This document shows positions 43,337-51,965 of a DNA stretch of 64,000 nt, one piece after another. The notes below the pieces were generated by a model. The model saw only the letters and a list, made by a program, of their open reading frames with translations. It had not been told where the DNA came from and searched no databases. The stretch's first letter is position 1. Every line of letters begins with the position of its first letter. A program made the position numbers and the translations under genes. This DNA comes from an uncultured Alphaproteobacteria bacterium. GTDB taxonomy: Bacteria > Pseudomonadota > Alphaproteobacteria > RF32 > CAG-239. The stretch spans positions 40,735-104,734 of the forward strand of contig CALXUM010000005.1 in the NCBI GenBank assembly GCA_944391685.1, written 5' to 3'.

Positions 43337-44870
43337 TCGCTTAAACAAGTCTGCCAACTATACTTTACCCGCACCTATCGGTGGCCTAAATGTAAGAGAC
43401 AGCCTTGATACCATGGCGGCAACCGATGCCATAGTTATGGATAATTATATCCCGACCGAAACCAAGGTTATGCTGCGAAAAGGTTATGTCAGCTATGCCA
43501 ATTTGGGTAGCCGTATCAAAACGTTAATGGAGTTTAAACACAATGGCGAAGAGCGTTTTTTTGCCATTGGCGGAGGCAACTTATGGGATATCAGCAGTAA
43601 AGATAATATAAAAGATTTGCAAAAAGATTATAGTAACAGCGAATGGCAATATTGCCAGTTCAGAGGTCGTTTGCTAATGGTTAACGGCTATGATGCTCCG
43701 CAAAGTTTTTATATTGATGATGATGGTGAAGATATTTGGGAAGATAGCCAATTTACCGGTACGGAATTGATTTTGCAAAAGCTGATAAATGTTTGTATTT
43801 GCAAACAACGTTTATTTTTTGTTGAACGAGGCACTCTCAATGCTTGGTATACCCAAGGAGTAGGAGAAGTTCAGGGAACATTGCTCAAATTTGATTTATC
43901 ATCAATTTTTCGCCGAGGCGGAGAACTTTTGGCAATTGCCTCATGGACACAAGATGCCGGCCAAGGCGTTGATGATTTAACCATCTTTATCTCTTCAGAA
44001 GGCGAAGTCGCCGTTTATCGTGGCAGTGATCCAAGTGATCCCGATGATTGGAGTTTATGCGGTGTATATCAAATGAGCCGACCGATAGGTTATCGCTGTA
44101 CCATGCAATATCAAGGTGATGTGGTCATTATTTGTGAAGACGGATATTTGCCGATGTCAAAAGCATTATCTTTAGACAAGGCTAATTCATCGCAAATTTC
44201 TTTTTCGGATAAAATAAGAGGCTTGGTATTGGAAAGAACCAAAAACGGCAAGCACAAAAGCGGCTGGCAGTCAATTATCTACGGTCGCGGTGGTTATGCC
44301 ATTTTTAATGTTCCCATTTCACAGCAATTTGAACAACATGTTGTTAATGTTAATACCGGTGCTTGGTGTCGCTTTACCAACATTCGTTCATTTTGTTGGG
44401 GTTTGTTTGGTGACAGACTTTATTTTGGCTCTGATGATGGAGTGTTTTTGTTTGATGAGGGATATTCTGATAACAAAATGCACATCATGGGGGTGGTCGA
44501 ACAAGCTTATAATGATCTTGGCACACCAAATTTGAAAAAAATTCAATTAATAAACCCAAGAACCAAAGCATCAACCAAATATGCTTTGGTGGTTTATACC
44601 AACATGGATTTTGAAAGCCAAGATAAATCATATGCCGAAAACATAGGCGGTAGCGGCATAACCAAGTGGAACAATGTTTCTTGGAGTTCTCTCAAAAACC
44701 AGGTAGGGACAAAATGGGCAACTCTAAAAGGAAAAATTCGTTCACAATGGATAGGTAATTCCGCCACTGGTTTTAAGGCCAGCGTGGTTTTTAAAACCAA
44801 AACCAGAGGTAATTTAATAGAATGGTACGATACGGGGTTTAGATATGAACAAGGAAACAGCATATTGTAG
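43317..44870 (+). CDS. Packaged-DNA stabilisation protein (P22 gp10-like)
   Basis: The 517-residue protein is a beta-propeller-like tail hub: APIGGLNVRDSLDTMAATDA, ETKVMLRKGYVSY, RLLMVNGYDAPQSFY, QRLFFVERGTLNAWYT, and repeated GDRLYFGSDDGVFLFD blades. This matches gp10 or tail tubular B proteins that plug the connector. A strong GGAGGAG precedes the start. It overlaps the acetyltransferase gene by 26 bp. Confidence 0.82.
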   Translation: MQQRTTNRLNKSANYTLPAPIGGLNVRDSLDTMAATDAIVMDNYIPTETKVMLRKGYVSYANLGSRIKTLMEFKHNGEERFFAIGGGNLWDISSKDNIKDLQKDYSNSEWQYCQFRGRLLMVNGYDAPQSFYIDDDGEDIWEDSQFTGTELILQKLINVCICKQRLFFVERGTLNAWYTQGVGEVQGTLLKFDLSSIFRRGGELLAIASWTQDAGQGVDDLTIFISSEGEVAVYRGSDPSDPDDWSLCGVYQMSRPIGYRCTMQYQGDVVIICEDGYLPMSKALSLDKANSSQISFSDKIRGLVLERTKNGKHKSGWQSIIYGRGGYAIFNVPISQQFEQHVVNVNTGAWCRFTNIRSFCWGLFGDRLYFGSDDGVFLFDEGYSDNKMHIMGVVEQAYNDLGTPNLKKIQLINPRTKASTKYALVVYTNMDFESQDKSYAENIGGSGITKWNNVSWSSLKNQVGTKWATLKGKIRSQWIGNSATGFKASVVFKTKTRGNLIEWYDTGFRYEQGNSIL

Positions 44871-45291
44871 TAATATTATTGTCGCAGATCAAAATGATGA
44901 AATCACCAAATGGATATGTGATGGCTTAGAGCTTGATACAGATTGGCTCGGCCCACATTTTACCATAGGTTTTGTAAGGGGAGGCTGCCTTATCGGCGGG
45001 CTTATTTACCATGACTATCGCCCAGGTTGCGATGTTTGGTGGACCATATATGCCCCGGATAAAAGATGGTGCAGTAAAAAAGTACTCAAATTTATGTTTG
45101 GCTTGGCTTTTGAGTTTTTTGGTTGCAGACGTATCAGCATGATAACCGATGTTGATAATTATGCATGCCTTAATTTGGCTCAAAAAGTTGGCTTCAAAGC
45201 CGAAGGAGTACTTCGTAAATATCGTGAAAACGGCAAAGATGCCGTTCTCATGGGTTTGTTAAAAAATGAATGTAAATTTTTAGGAGAATAA
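44845..45291 (+). CDS. Phage GNAT-like acetyltransferase
   Basis: The 148-residue protein has a GNAT-type core: IGGLIYHDYRPGCDVWWTIY, then RRISMITDVDNYACLNLAQKVGFKAEG, as in RimJ/RimL-related enzymes. Genes like this are often found among podovirus tail genes. The substrate could be a host or virion protein. It lies between gp10-like and S74-containing genes with overlaps on both sides. Confidence 0.8.
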   Translation: MNKETAYCSNIIVADQNDEITKWICDGLELDTDWLGPHFTIGFVRGGCLIGGLIYHDYRPGCDVWWTIYAPDKRWCSKKVLKFMFGLAFEFFGCRRISMITDVDNYACLNLAQKVGFKAEGVLRKYRENGKDAVLMGLLKNECKFLGE

Positions 45292-45293
45292 CA

Positions 45294-46172
45294 ATGGCAA
45301 AAAGCATAGGAAAAGGAATCAATAGTCTCATGGGAGGTAGTAGCAGTGGAGCATATAAATCAGATAAAGATCTTTTAAATTATCTGAATAGTTATGATAC
45401 TACCAATGTTGACAATACATATAAAAATTTGGCTCAAAATGCTTATAATTTAAGTAATACATTATCATCTCGTCCTGATTATATTTATTCGGTAGATGGA
45501 TCTGATGCTGCACGTCAGCGTATGGAAAATGCCGTTTATCAAAGTACGGTAGATAAAATAACTCCTGAATTTGATAATCGTCGCTCACAATTAGAGACCA
45601 GACTACAAAACCAAGGCCTTTCAGTTGGGAGCGAGGCTTATCAACGAGCCATGAACGACTTGGAGGAAGAGCAAAATAATGCTTATAATCAAGCGGCTTA
45701 CCAAAGTGTTATTCAAGGACAAAATGCCTTTACCAATAGCCTTAATAACCAAATAAATGCGGCCAATTTTCAAAATAACACCCGCAATAATGTGGTAAAT
45801 GAAATTCTAAATATGCTCAATGGCAGTTATTCCGGATATGATGTTAATATGGATAAATATAAGATTCAATCCGGAGTAGATGCCAGAAATGCTCAAATAG
45901 ATGCCAACAATGCCCAAACTGGAGCAAGTTTCTTAGGTAGTGCATTAACCACCGGTCTTATGGCAGCCTTTTCGGATGAGGAGCTCAAAGAAAACTTATA
46001 TCCGGTAGGCAAACTGTTTAATGGTTTAACGGTTTATCTTTATAATTATAAAGGGGACAATGTTCCACAGATAGGTTTGCTTGCTCAAGAGGTTTCTTTC
46101 ATGAAGCCTGATGCCGTTTTTGTTGATGAAAGCGGATACTTGAAAATAAACTACGCATTAGCTTGCAGATAA
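45294..46172 (+). CDS. Virion protein with C-terminal S74 chaperone-like segment
   Basis: The 292-residue protein has a Gln/Asn-rich helical body (NRRSQLETRLQNQGLSVGSE) similar to podovirus internal or ejection proteins. The last ~70 residues, starting FSDEELKENLYPVGKLFNGL and including IGLLAQEVSFMKPDAV, match the intramolecular chaperone of endosialidase family, which self-cleaves after helping trimer folding. A terminator follows directly. Confidence 0.75.
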   Translation: MAKSIGKGINSLMGGSSSGAYKSDKDLLNYLNSYDTTNVDNTYKNLAQNAYNLSNTLSSRPDYIYSVDGSDAARQRMENAVYQSTVDKITPEFDNRRSQLETRLQNQGLSVGSEAYQRAMNDLEEEQNNAYNQAAYQSVIQGQNAFTNSLNNQINAANFQNNTRNNVVNEILNMLNGSYSGYDVNMDKYKIQSGVDARNAQIDANNAQTGASFLGSALTTGLMAAFSDEELKENLYPVGKLFNGLTVYLYNYKGDNVPQIGLLAQEVSFMKPDAVFVDESGYLKINYALACR

Positions 46173-46173
46173 C

Positions 46174-46205
46174 AAAGCTCAGAATATTAAATTCTGAGCT
46201 TTTTT
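46174..46205 (+). terminator. Terminator before the tail-fibre gene
   Basis: AGCTCAGAAT/ATTCTGAGCT with a 5-nt loop and a T run, 19 bp before the next ATG. Confidence 0.88.
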
Positions 46206-46223
46206 AATTGGAAAGGAAATAAA

Positions 46224-47345
46224 ATGCAAAACAAAATAGAAAATGAAACGCAAATTACCGTTTTTGATAATTTCGCGGACGGTAACATTGAAGTTCTTTT
46301 TCAAGATGAGGTTAAATTAGATGTTGAGGTATCTCTTTTTTACATCAAATCCGGACAAGAAGAGATTCAATATTATGTCGATAATACATCTATTCCTCAA
46401 ATTGAAAGTTTTACGGTTACTAAAATAGAAGATATTAAAGAAAATATAAATTCTTATATTGAAGAAACAACAAAACCTGAAATTGGTGAATATGTTGAAA
46501 CGGAAATTATTCCATCTTTAGATGAATATAAGAGCAAAACCGCAGCCGATGCTCAATCAGCATCGGCAAATGCTCTTTCAGCAGAACAAAGTGCATCTTC
46601 TGCATTATCAAATGCCGAAGCTGCAGCAGAATCGGTCCAATATGCTCAAGAAATTTTAGCAAATGTTGTCCACAAGACAGGAAATGAAACAATATCAGGG
46701 GTTAAGACTTTTGATAATGTTATCCAAATTGAAACACCAACAGCATCAACATTATCATCAGTTTCTGATTTAACCACACACAATAAACCAGATGTAGCTC
46801 CTTCTTCAACAAAATCAATAGGAAATATTAGCTTTTTTTGTAGCGATTCCGGATATGCATCAACCAGTTTTCAATCAGCACGAGGTACAGATAATCAAGT
46901 AGAAGCTTCAATATACGCTTCGCAAACCATTAATGGAGAGAGAATGATTGCGGGCATTACACTTGGTGTTGATAAAAACGGTATAGGATATACAAAAACA
47001 GTTAATCCTCCAACAGGAGATAAGAGTACGCAAATAGCAACAACACAATGGATTAATGACAATATTAAGTGTCAAGCTTCCACAAATACCTTTGCATTTC
47101 CTATTGCAAACGACAATAACAAATTTACGATTAAATTTGGTACTGGAAAAGCCACAGCAACAGGACAACAAATAAATTTTATGACATCATTCCTTAATAC
47201 CTGTTTGGGTGTTGCTATGTGCATGACATCAGAAAGTAACGATTCAACAAGAAACGATATGTGGTATACTAACGTAACTGCAAGTGGTTTTATTGCTCAT
47301 AAAGTAGACACTGTTAACATTTTTTATATTGCCATAGGGTACTAG
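46224..47345 (+). CDS. Tail fibre protein
   Basis: The 373-residue protein has an N-terminal virion-binding-type domain and an Ala/Ser-rich coiled coil (SASANALSAEQSASSALSNA). Next comes VVHKTGNETISGVKTFDN, a motif repeated in many tail fibres, and a C-terminal receptor-binding-like beta domain ending in FYIAIGY. The product would recognise the host surface. It is followed by a likely assembly partner. Confidence 0.82.
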   Translation: MQNKIENETQITVFDNFADGNIEVLFQDEVKLDVEVSLFYIKSGQEEIQYYVDNTSIPQIESFTVTKIEDIKENINSYIEETTKPEIGEYVETEIIPSLDEYKSKTAADAQSASANALSAEQSASSALSNAEAAAESVQYAQEILANVVHKTGNETISGVKTFDNVIQIETPTASTLSSVSDLTTHNKPDVAPSSTKSIGNISFFCSDSGYASTSFQSARGTDNQVEASIYASQTINGERMIAGITLGVDKNGIGYTKTVNPPTGDKSTQIATTQWINDNIKCQASTNTFAFPIANDNNKFTIKFGTGKATATGQQINFMTSFLNTCLGVAMCMTSESNDSTRNDMWYTNVTASGFIAHKVDTVNIFYIAIGY

Positions 47346-47358
47346 GGAGTTATACAAA

Positions 47359-47775
47359 ATGAAATATTTTTACGGAAAACATAAAATTGATGGTTCTTTT
47401 GGTTTCACAGCAACTGAAGATAACCAGACAGACGAAGTGCATTCCGAGTTTGTGGAAATTTCGGAAAGTGAATATAACGGTCTTTTCGAAAAGCAAAAAC
47501 AAGGATTTGAAATTAAAGAAAAAGACGGGCGACCAGTAGTTGAAAAATACGAGCCGACTGTTGAAGAACAAAATGAACTAATTCGTCAAACTCGTGAAAG
47601 CCTATATCGTTTGACTTCAGATTACTTAAAAGCAGACTATGATGAAGCCGTCGCCAGAGGTTCTGAAAATGTTGAAGAGCTAAAGCAAGTTTGGCTTGAG
47701 AGTAAAGACAAGATCAGATCCGAAAATCCTTATCTTGAGGAAACAGACAATGTCGCACCAAATCAGGAAATATAA
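47359..47775 (+). CDS. Tail-fibre-associated protein (XkdW/assembly-like)
   Basis: The 138-residue acidic protein lies 13 bp after the fibre gene. SEYNGLFEKQKQGFEIKEKD and the C-terminal LYRLTSDYLKADYDEAVARG resemble small tail proteins that help fibre assembly. The last 26 bp overlap the small membrane gene. The family call is tentative. Confidence 0.6.
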   Translation: MKYFYGKHKIDGSFGFTATEDNQTDEVHSEFVEISESEYNGLFEKQKQGFEIKEKDGRPVVEKYEPTVEEQNELIRQTRESLYRLTSDYLKADYDEAVARGSENVEELKQVWLESKDKIRSENPYLEETDNVAPNQEI

Positions 47776-47887
47776 ATATTATTTATTTGCGGTGGGAATA
47801 ATTATCCTTTCCATAATTTCAATCCTAAAGCCCGAGTATTCTGAAGAAGTTGCTCGAGCTTTTGTTTTATTATTTGGAGTTTGGTAA
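47750..47887 (+). CDS. 45-residue single-helix membrane protein, holin candidate
   Basis: From ATG 47750 (TTGAGG upstream) the protein begins MSHQIRKYKYYLFAVGIIIL and has one strong membrane helix. It starts inside the preceding gene and ends in TAATG with the Rz-like gene. Its position at the head of the spanin genes makes a holin or pinholin plausible. Confidence 0.65.
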   Translation: MSHQIRKYKYYLFAVGIIILSIISILKPEYSEEVARAFVLLFGVW

Positions 47888-48093
47888 TGAATAAGCAAAT
47901 AATCAAAGTCATAGGTTTATTTCTTGTTTGCGGAATTTTTTATCTTTTGGGTCGTTCTCACGCTGAGACAAAAATCATCACGCAAAAAATGGAGGTAATC
48001 AAATATGTCGATAAAAAAAAGGCTGAAATATATTCTCAGCCTAATGCTGATCGTTCTGCTTTGCTTAAACTCATGCAAAACAATCAACTATGA
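47887..48093 (+). CDS. Inner-membrane spanin (Rz-like)
   Basis: The 68-residue protein has an N-terminal membrane anchor (IIKVIGLFLVCGIFYLLG) and a periplasmic helical tail ending KAEIYSQPNADRSALLKLMQ, typical of i-spanins. It shares a TAATG junction with the upstream gene. With the outer-membrane partner encoded in another frame from 48005, it fuses the two membranes at the last lysis step. Confidence 0.85.
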   Translation: MNKQIIKVIGLFLVCGIFYLLGRSHAETKIITQKMEVIKYVDKKKAEIYSQPNADRSALLKLMQNNQL

Positions 48094-48232
48094 GCATTGT
48101 CCTGTTTATCCCACAGCCGGTCCTCAAGTGGCAGCAGAATTAAATAATGCCAAATATGATGATTATAAACATACTTGGGAATGGATAGGACGTATTAACA
48201 AATTGCGGCAAGAGTTAGAACTTTGCCGCTAA
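48005..48232 (+). CDS. Outer-membrane spanin lipoprotein (Rz1-like)
   Basis: The 75-residue protein starts inside the Rz-like gene in another frame, behind GGAGG. It has a lipoprotein signal peptide with lipobox LNSC and a mature part KTINYEHCPVYPTAGPQVAA followed by a helix. Overlap of 89 bp with the i-spanin gene is the classic Rz/Rz1 arrangement. Confidence 0.86.
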   Translation: MSIKKRLKYILSLMLIVLLCLNSCKTINYEHCPVYPTAGPQVAAELNNAKYDDYKHTWEWIGRINKLRQELELCR

Positions 48233-48264
48233 ATTTTTAATTTTTTAATAAAGGGAGAAAAAAT

Positions 48265-49059
48265 ATGCCTTATGATAGTGAAGGAAATTTTACCAGAATA
48301 CATAACTGGGAAGATGATCGAATAAATGATATAGATATTGTAACCGATCATCATGATGAAGAAGATGATAATTTTGCATCTGGATTGAGTGAGTGTTTTC
48401 TAAAAGACGGAAGAGCCACAATGAAAGGTAATATTGATTGCGGTAATTTTCAAATTAAGAACCTCGCCAATGGTGCTTTAGATGGCGACGCCGTAAACAA
48501 ATCACAACTTGATGAAAACATTTCAAATCTTGAGAATGCAATCAAAAAAGTTCTTAATTCAACAATTAAAATAGGAGATATTAAAGCGTCAACAATCACT
48601 AAAGACCATGACAATTGGATGATTTGTAATGGCCGAGAAATCAGCCGTAGTGAATATTCTGATTTGTTTGCACTAATAGGCACCAATTTTGGAGCAGGAA
48701 ACAATGTCACTACCTTTAATCTTCCGGATTATAGAGGAAAATTTTTGCGAGGACTTGGTGGTGATAGTGGAACCATGTACGCCACTCAAGCTGAGGGTTT
48801 GCCCAATATTACTGGTAATTGGACGGGAAGCACTTCTCCGGGAACGACAACAAATAATCTTGGATTTACATCAGCTAACGGTTGTTATTATGGAGACAAA
48901 CCTGGAAATCAAATACAACATGATCATTCAGGTAATTCAGAAAAACCAACAAGGATGAATTTTGATGCTTCAAGATCATCAAAAATATATGGTGCATCCA
49001 GCCATGTAACACCTGTTAACCAGGCTGTAAACTACTTTATAAAAGTAAAGGAGGATTAA
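48265..49059 (+). CDS. Phage tail collar domain protein
   Basis: The 264-residue protein has a long acidic start, a GNIDCGNFQIKNLANGALDG fibre-type motif and a tail collar domain (IKASTITKDHDNWMICNGRE, FNLPDYRGKFLRGLGGDSG). Such proteins form tail-fibre tips. The C-terminal HVTPVNQAVNYFIKV is the usual ending of collar proteins. Confidence 0.85.
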   Translation: MPYDSEGNFTRIHNWEDDRINDIDIVTDHHDEEDDNFASGLSECFLKDGRATMKGNIDCGNFQIKNLANGALDGDAVNKSQLDENISNLENAIKKVLNSTIKIGDIKASTITKDHDNWMICNGREISRSEYSDLFALIGTNFGAGNNVTTFNLPDYRGKFLRGLGGDSGTMYATQAEGLPNITGNWTGSTSPGTTTNNLGFTSANGCYYGDKPGNQIQHDHSGNSEKPTRMNFDASRSSKIYGASSHVTPVNQAVNYFIKVKED

Positions 49060-49060
49060 T

Positions 49061-49417
49061 ATGTCAGGAAAATTAACCAGTCACGGCATAACCATTCGTC
49101 ATGGTGATAGCTTTAATATTTTAATGCAATTTAAAACTCCGCAACAAAATTTTGATCTAACTAATAGTGAAATCAGAATGTCTGTTCGTGATGTGGAAAA
49201 GCCACAAAACCCAATTATATCAAAAACAGCTGAGATAATAGATTCCGTAAATGGTAAAGCTCGTTTGGTAATCACCGCTCAAGATACAAATATCAATGTT
49301 GGGGAATATGAAACCGATATTCAAATAACATTGCCTAACGGAGATGTCCATACCATCTATCCGCAAAATTTGAGCAAACCGGCATACTTCATAATTACTC
49401 CGGATGTAACTAACTAG
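49061..49417 (+). CDS. Beta-sandwich prophage tail protein
   Basis: The 118-residue protein starts behind AAGGAGG, 1 bp after the collar gene. Sequence such as ITIRHGDSFNILMQF, LTNSEIRMSVRD and INVGEYETDIQITLPNGDV resembles BppU-like or Ig-like tail accessory domains. Function is probably structural. Confidence 0.6.
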   Translation: MSGKLTSHGITIRHGDSFNILMQFKTPQQNFDLTNSEIRMSVRDVEKPQNPIISKTAEIIDSVNGKARLVITAQDTNINVGEYETDIQITLPNGDVHTIYPQNLSKPAYFIITPDVTN

Positions 49418-49426
49418 GGGGCAAAC

Positions 49427-49678
49427 ATGGAAATATGGCTGGCAATTGGCGGTTTTTCCGGTATAGCCGCTATCGTCGGCTTTATCGGAATGTTAATCAA
49501 AGTTGGGGAGTGGAAAGCTCAGGTTGATGCCCTTCGTGATGGTGTAAAAGGAAACGGAGCCAGAACGGAGGCTTTAGCTCTTATGCAAAATCAACAAAAT
49601 GTTCTTCTTGCAGAAATTAAAGTAAAACTTGATTTGCTGCTTGATGATAAAAAGAAGAGGAGGAAGGTCAATGATTGA
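49427..49678 (+). CDS. Membrane-anchored coiled-coil protein, XhlA/holin-like
   Basis: The 83-residue protein has one N-terminal helix (LAIGGFSGIAAIVGFIGMLI) and a charged coiled coil ending KKKRRKVND. It directly precedes the endolysin and overlaps it by 8 bp. This plan matches small lysis-associated membrane proteins such as XhlA. It and the 45-residue protein at 47750 are both holin candidates. Confidence 0.65.
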   Translation: MEIWLAIGGFSGIAAIVGFIGMLIKVGEWKAQVDALRDGVKGNGARTEALALMQNQQNVLLAEIKVKLDLLLDDKKKRRKVND

Positions 49679-50147
49679 TGAATATGAAGCATCACAAAGA
49701 CTGTATCTGCACGAAGGATTAAGGCTAGAGCCATATCGTTGTACTTCCGGCAAATTAACCATTGGTGTAGGCAGAAATCTTGATGACAATCCCTTAACTC
49801 AAGAAGAAAAGGAAGTCTTAAAAACTAAAGATGTTTCTAAAGGTATTACTAAAGCTGAAGCTTTCTATTTGTTAAAGCACGATATCCAAAGATTTATCAA
49901 ACTTTGTCAAAAAAATATTCCTTTTTTTGATAAGTTAGATGATGAACGTCAATACGCTTTGTTGGATTTAGCCTTTAATATGGGAATCAAAGGTTTGCTG
50001 CAATTCAAAAAAATGTTAGCATACCTATGGATGGGAGAATATAAAAAGGCTAAATTTGAGCTTTTGAATAGTCGTTACGCCAAGCAGGTAAAATCACGTG
50101 CCGAACGCATAGGAAGACTTATAGAAACCGGAGTTTGGAAGATATGA
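49671..50147 (+). CDS. Endolysin, T4-type lysozyme (GH24)
   Basis: From ATG 49671 (GAGGAGG upstream) the protein has 158 residues. The catalytic stretch is LHEGLRLEPYRCTSGKLTIG: Glu15, eight residues, Cys24, five residues, Thr30. The Asp of T4 lysozyme is Cys here, a variant known in related lysozymes. ALLDLAFNMGIKGLLQFKKM and AERIGRLIETGVWK are conserved. It hydrolyses the peptidoglycan glycan strand. No signal-anchor is seen, so release probably depends on a holin. Confidence 0.92.
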   Translation: MIDEYEASQRLYLHEGLRLEPYRCTSGKLTIGVGRNLDDNPLTQEEKEVLKTKDVSKGITKAEAFYLLKHDIQRFIKLCQKNIPFFDKLDDERQYALLDLAFNMGIKGLLQFKKMLAYLWMGEYKKAKFELLNSRYAKQVKSRAERIGRLIETGVWKI

Positions 50148-50150
50148 AAA

Positions 50151-50175
50151 AAGCCCCCGTTTAGGGGGCTTTAAT
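50151..50175. terminator. Terminator at the prophage right end
   Basis: AAGCCCCC-GTTTA-GGGGGCTT between convergent genes, with A and T runs either side, usable in both directions. Confidence 0.88.
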
Positions 50176-51593
50176 TATTTTTGAGCCACTTTAGGTGATT
50201 CGGTTTGAGCAAACATAGTTTTATATGATGTTTTAACATCCGCCACCATTTTCTTAAAGTTTTGCAAATTCCTGCCGCTTAAGTTTTCTCCGGCTGATGC
50301 TTTAATTGTCCTTGGGTTAACACGGCGACCGTTTTGAATAACTTCATAGTGAAGATGAGGTCCGGTTGAACGGCCTGTGCTGCCAACATAACCGATAACT
50401 TGCCCCTGTTTAACTCTCACGCCGGGACGAATTCCTCTGGCAAAGCGTTGCATATGACCATAAGCAGTTGAAAATTCAGAGTTATGACGAATTTTAATAT
50501 AATTACCATAAGAACCATTATATTTGGCAACTTGGATTACACCGTCTCCGCCGGCAAATATTGCAGTTCCCTTTGGTGCAGCATAGTCAACACCCCAGTG
50601 AATTTTGGTTTGCTTTAAAATTGGGTGATATCTTTTTCCGAAAGGAGAAGAAATACGAGCATTTTTGAAAGCCATAGGTTTACGATCAAGCATTCTTTTC
50701 ATCGCTAAACCCTTTTCGGTATAATATCCTACATCTCCGTTTTTATTTTCAAATCGATAAAGAGCAATTTTATCTTTTCTTAAAATCAAACCGGCATATA
50801 GTATATTTCCTGACTTTACAATTTTTCCATCAGGAGTTATTTGATTTTCATAAATAACTTCAAATTTATCACCTTTATGAACATCTCTGCGAAAATCTAC
50901 ACTATAAGCAAAAATTCTGATGAAGTTATTAATAATTCTTGTCGGAACTCCTTTGTTTTTCATGCTTCCGCCAAGAGTTCCGTTAATACTTCCAGTCGCA
51001 GCATTAACTTCTTCAATAAGTTCGTCTTTTTCTTTATTAACCTGATATTCTCCGTTTTCATCAAGACTTACAATAATTCTTTCCCCGGCAGCAGGTTCAA
51101 TTAATAAATTGTTGAGACGAACGGTTTGTTGTGTTTGTGTATTTATAACCGTGTTTGCGAATAACTTTTGTCCTACTTTCAAATCTCTGGGATCATAATG
51201 CTTTTTTAGTTTATAAAAAATATCATTTGCAGATTCTCTGTCCAAACCCAAATTTGAAAGTATTGAAATCAGAGTATCTCCTTTTTCAACTGTAATTTCT
51301 TTAGCAAAATCTTTTTCTTTAACAAGAGAATTTACCATTGAAAACAATGATTTTATATTATCAATAGAGTCTTCGGGATAAATTGTTCCGGGATTGGAAA
51401 TGTTATTAACAACATTATTCTCAATCATAAGATATTCAAGATTTTCTTCAGGCGAAACTGAGGCTTCAACCGCACTGTTGTTGGTCAAAGATAAAACAAA
51501 AGCAAAAGTTACAGCCAATGCATATCCTACTGTAATAACCTTTTGTTTGTGCTTGTGTTTTATATCAAATTTAAAAAATTTATTAAATTGCAT
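50175..51593 (-). CDS. M23 murein endopeptidase (MepM-like)
   Basis: The 472-residue protein has an N-terminal membrane anchor or signal (VGYALAVTFAFVLSLTN). A LysM/OapA-like region (EITVEKGDTLISILSNLGLD) and an intermediate domain follow. The C-terminal LytM domain has zinc ligands in IHWGVDYAAP and HLHYEV, with AYGHM. Such enzymes cleave D-Ala-mDAP cross-links to allow wall growth. It is a host gene convergent with the prophage endolysin. Confidence 0.92.
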   Translation of the reverse strand: MQFNKFFKFDIKHKHKQKVITVGYALAVTFAFVLSLTNNSAVEASVSPEENLEYLMIENNVVNNISNPGTIYPEDSIDNIKSLFSMVNSLVKEKDFAKEITVEKGDTLISILSNLGLDRESANDIFYKLKKHYDPRDLKVGQKLFANTVINTQTQQTVRLNNLLIEPAAGERIIVSLDENGEYQVNKEKDELIEEVNAATGSINGTLGGSMKNKGVPTRIINNFIRIFAYSVDFRRDVHKGDKFEVIYENQITPDGKIVKSGNILYAGLILRKDKIALYRFENKNGDVGYYTEKGLAMKRMLDRKPMAFKNARISSPFGKRYHPILKQTKIHWGVDYAAPKGTAIFAGGDGVIQVAKYNGSYGNYIKIRHNSEFSTAYGHMQRFARGIRPGVRVKQGQVIGYVGSTGRSTGPHLHYEVIQNGRRVNPRTIKASAGENLSGRNLQNFKKMVADVKTSYKTMFAQTESPKVAQK

Positions 51594-51773
51594 ATGCTTT
51601 ACTTACAGTTGTTAATCCTGATTTTGCGATATTCTTTCGCCACATTGTGCAAATATATATACATTTGCCTCAAATATAAAGCTTTTTATAAAAAATATGT
51701 GCATAAATAAGCATGATAAACAATAAGATAATACTAAGTTATGAAAAAAAGATGAATTTATTAAAAAAAATAC

Positions 51774-51802
51774 TTGCTTTTATTTTTTTTGTTTTGTATA
51801 AG
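51774..51802 (+). promoter_or_regulatory. Promoter of tRNA-Asp
   Basis: TTGCTT at 51774-51779 and TATAAG at 51797-51802 are 17 bp apart, 15 bp before the tRNA. Confidence 0.6.
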
Positions 51803-51816
51803 GTAAATCACCTTAT

Positions 51817-51893
51817 GGGGGTGTAGCTCAGTTGGTTAGAGCGCCTGCCTGTCACGCAGGAGGTCGCGAGTTCGAGCCTCGTCACTCCCGCCA
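51817..51893 (+). tRNA. tRNA-Asp (GTC)
   Basis: The 77-nt gene starts GGGGGTG and ends CACTCCCGCCA, with CCA encoded. The anticodon loop CTGTCAC gives GTC. Its last 18 bases are duplicated 220 bp downstream. Confidence 0.96.
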
Positions 51894-51911
51894 TTAAAAA
51901 TTAAAGCCGCC
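51876..51911. repeat. 36-bp direct repeat, copy 1 (tRNA-Asp 3' end plus 18 bp)
   Basis: Begins gcctcgtcactcccgcca and extends 18 bp beyond the tRNA. Identical to 52096-52131. Confidence 0.92.
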
Positions 51912-51927
51912 GTTTTGGCGGCCTTTT
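51906..51927 (+). terminator. Weak terminator of tRNA-Asp
   Basis: GCCGCC-GTTTT-GGCGGC followed by CTTTT. Confidence 0.6.
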
Positions 51928-51965
51928 AGTTTTAAAAGGGATAAGAGGCTCGAACTCGGGAGAGC

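Larger units (their letters stand above)
29157..50147. mobile_element. Compact podovirus-like prophage without visible integrase
   Basis: Repressor, divergent promoters, packaging, head, short-tail, tail-fibre and lysis genes follow in order over 21 kb. There is no tape measure or sheath gene, and P22 gp4- and gp10-like proteins are present, as expected of a podovirus. No integrase, excisionase or replication gene can be seen between the glycan operon and the M23 gene. Boundaries are set by the last recognisable host genes; no flanking att repeat was found. Confidence 0.85.
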
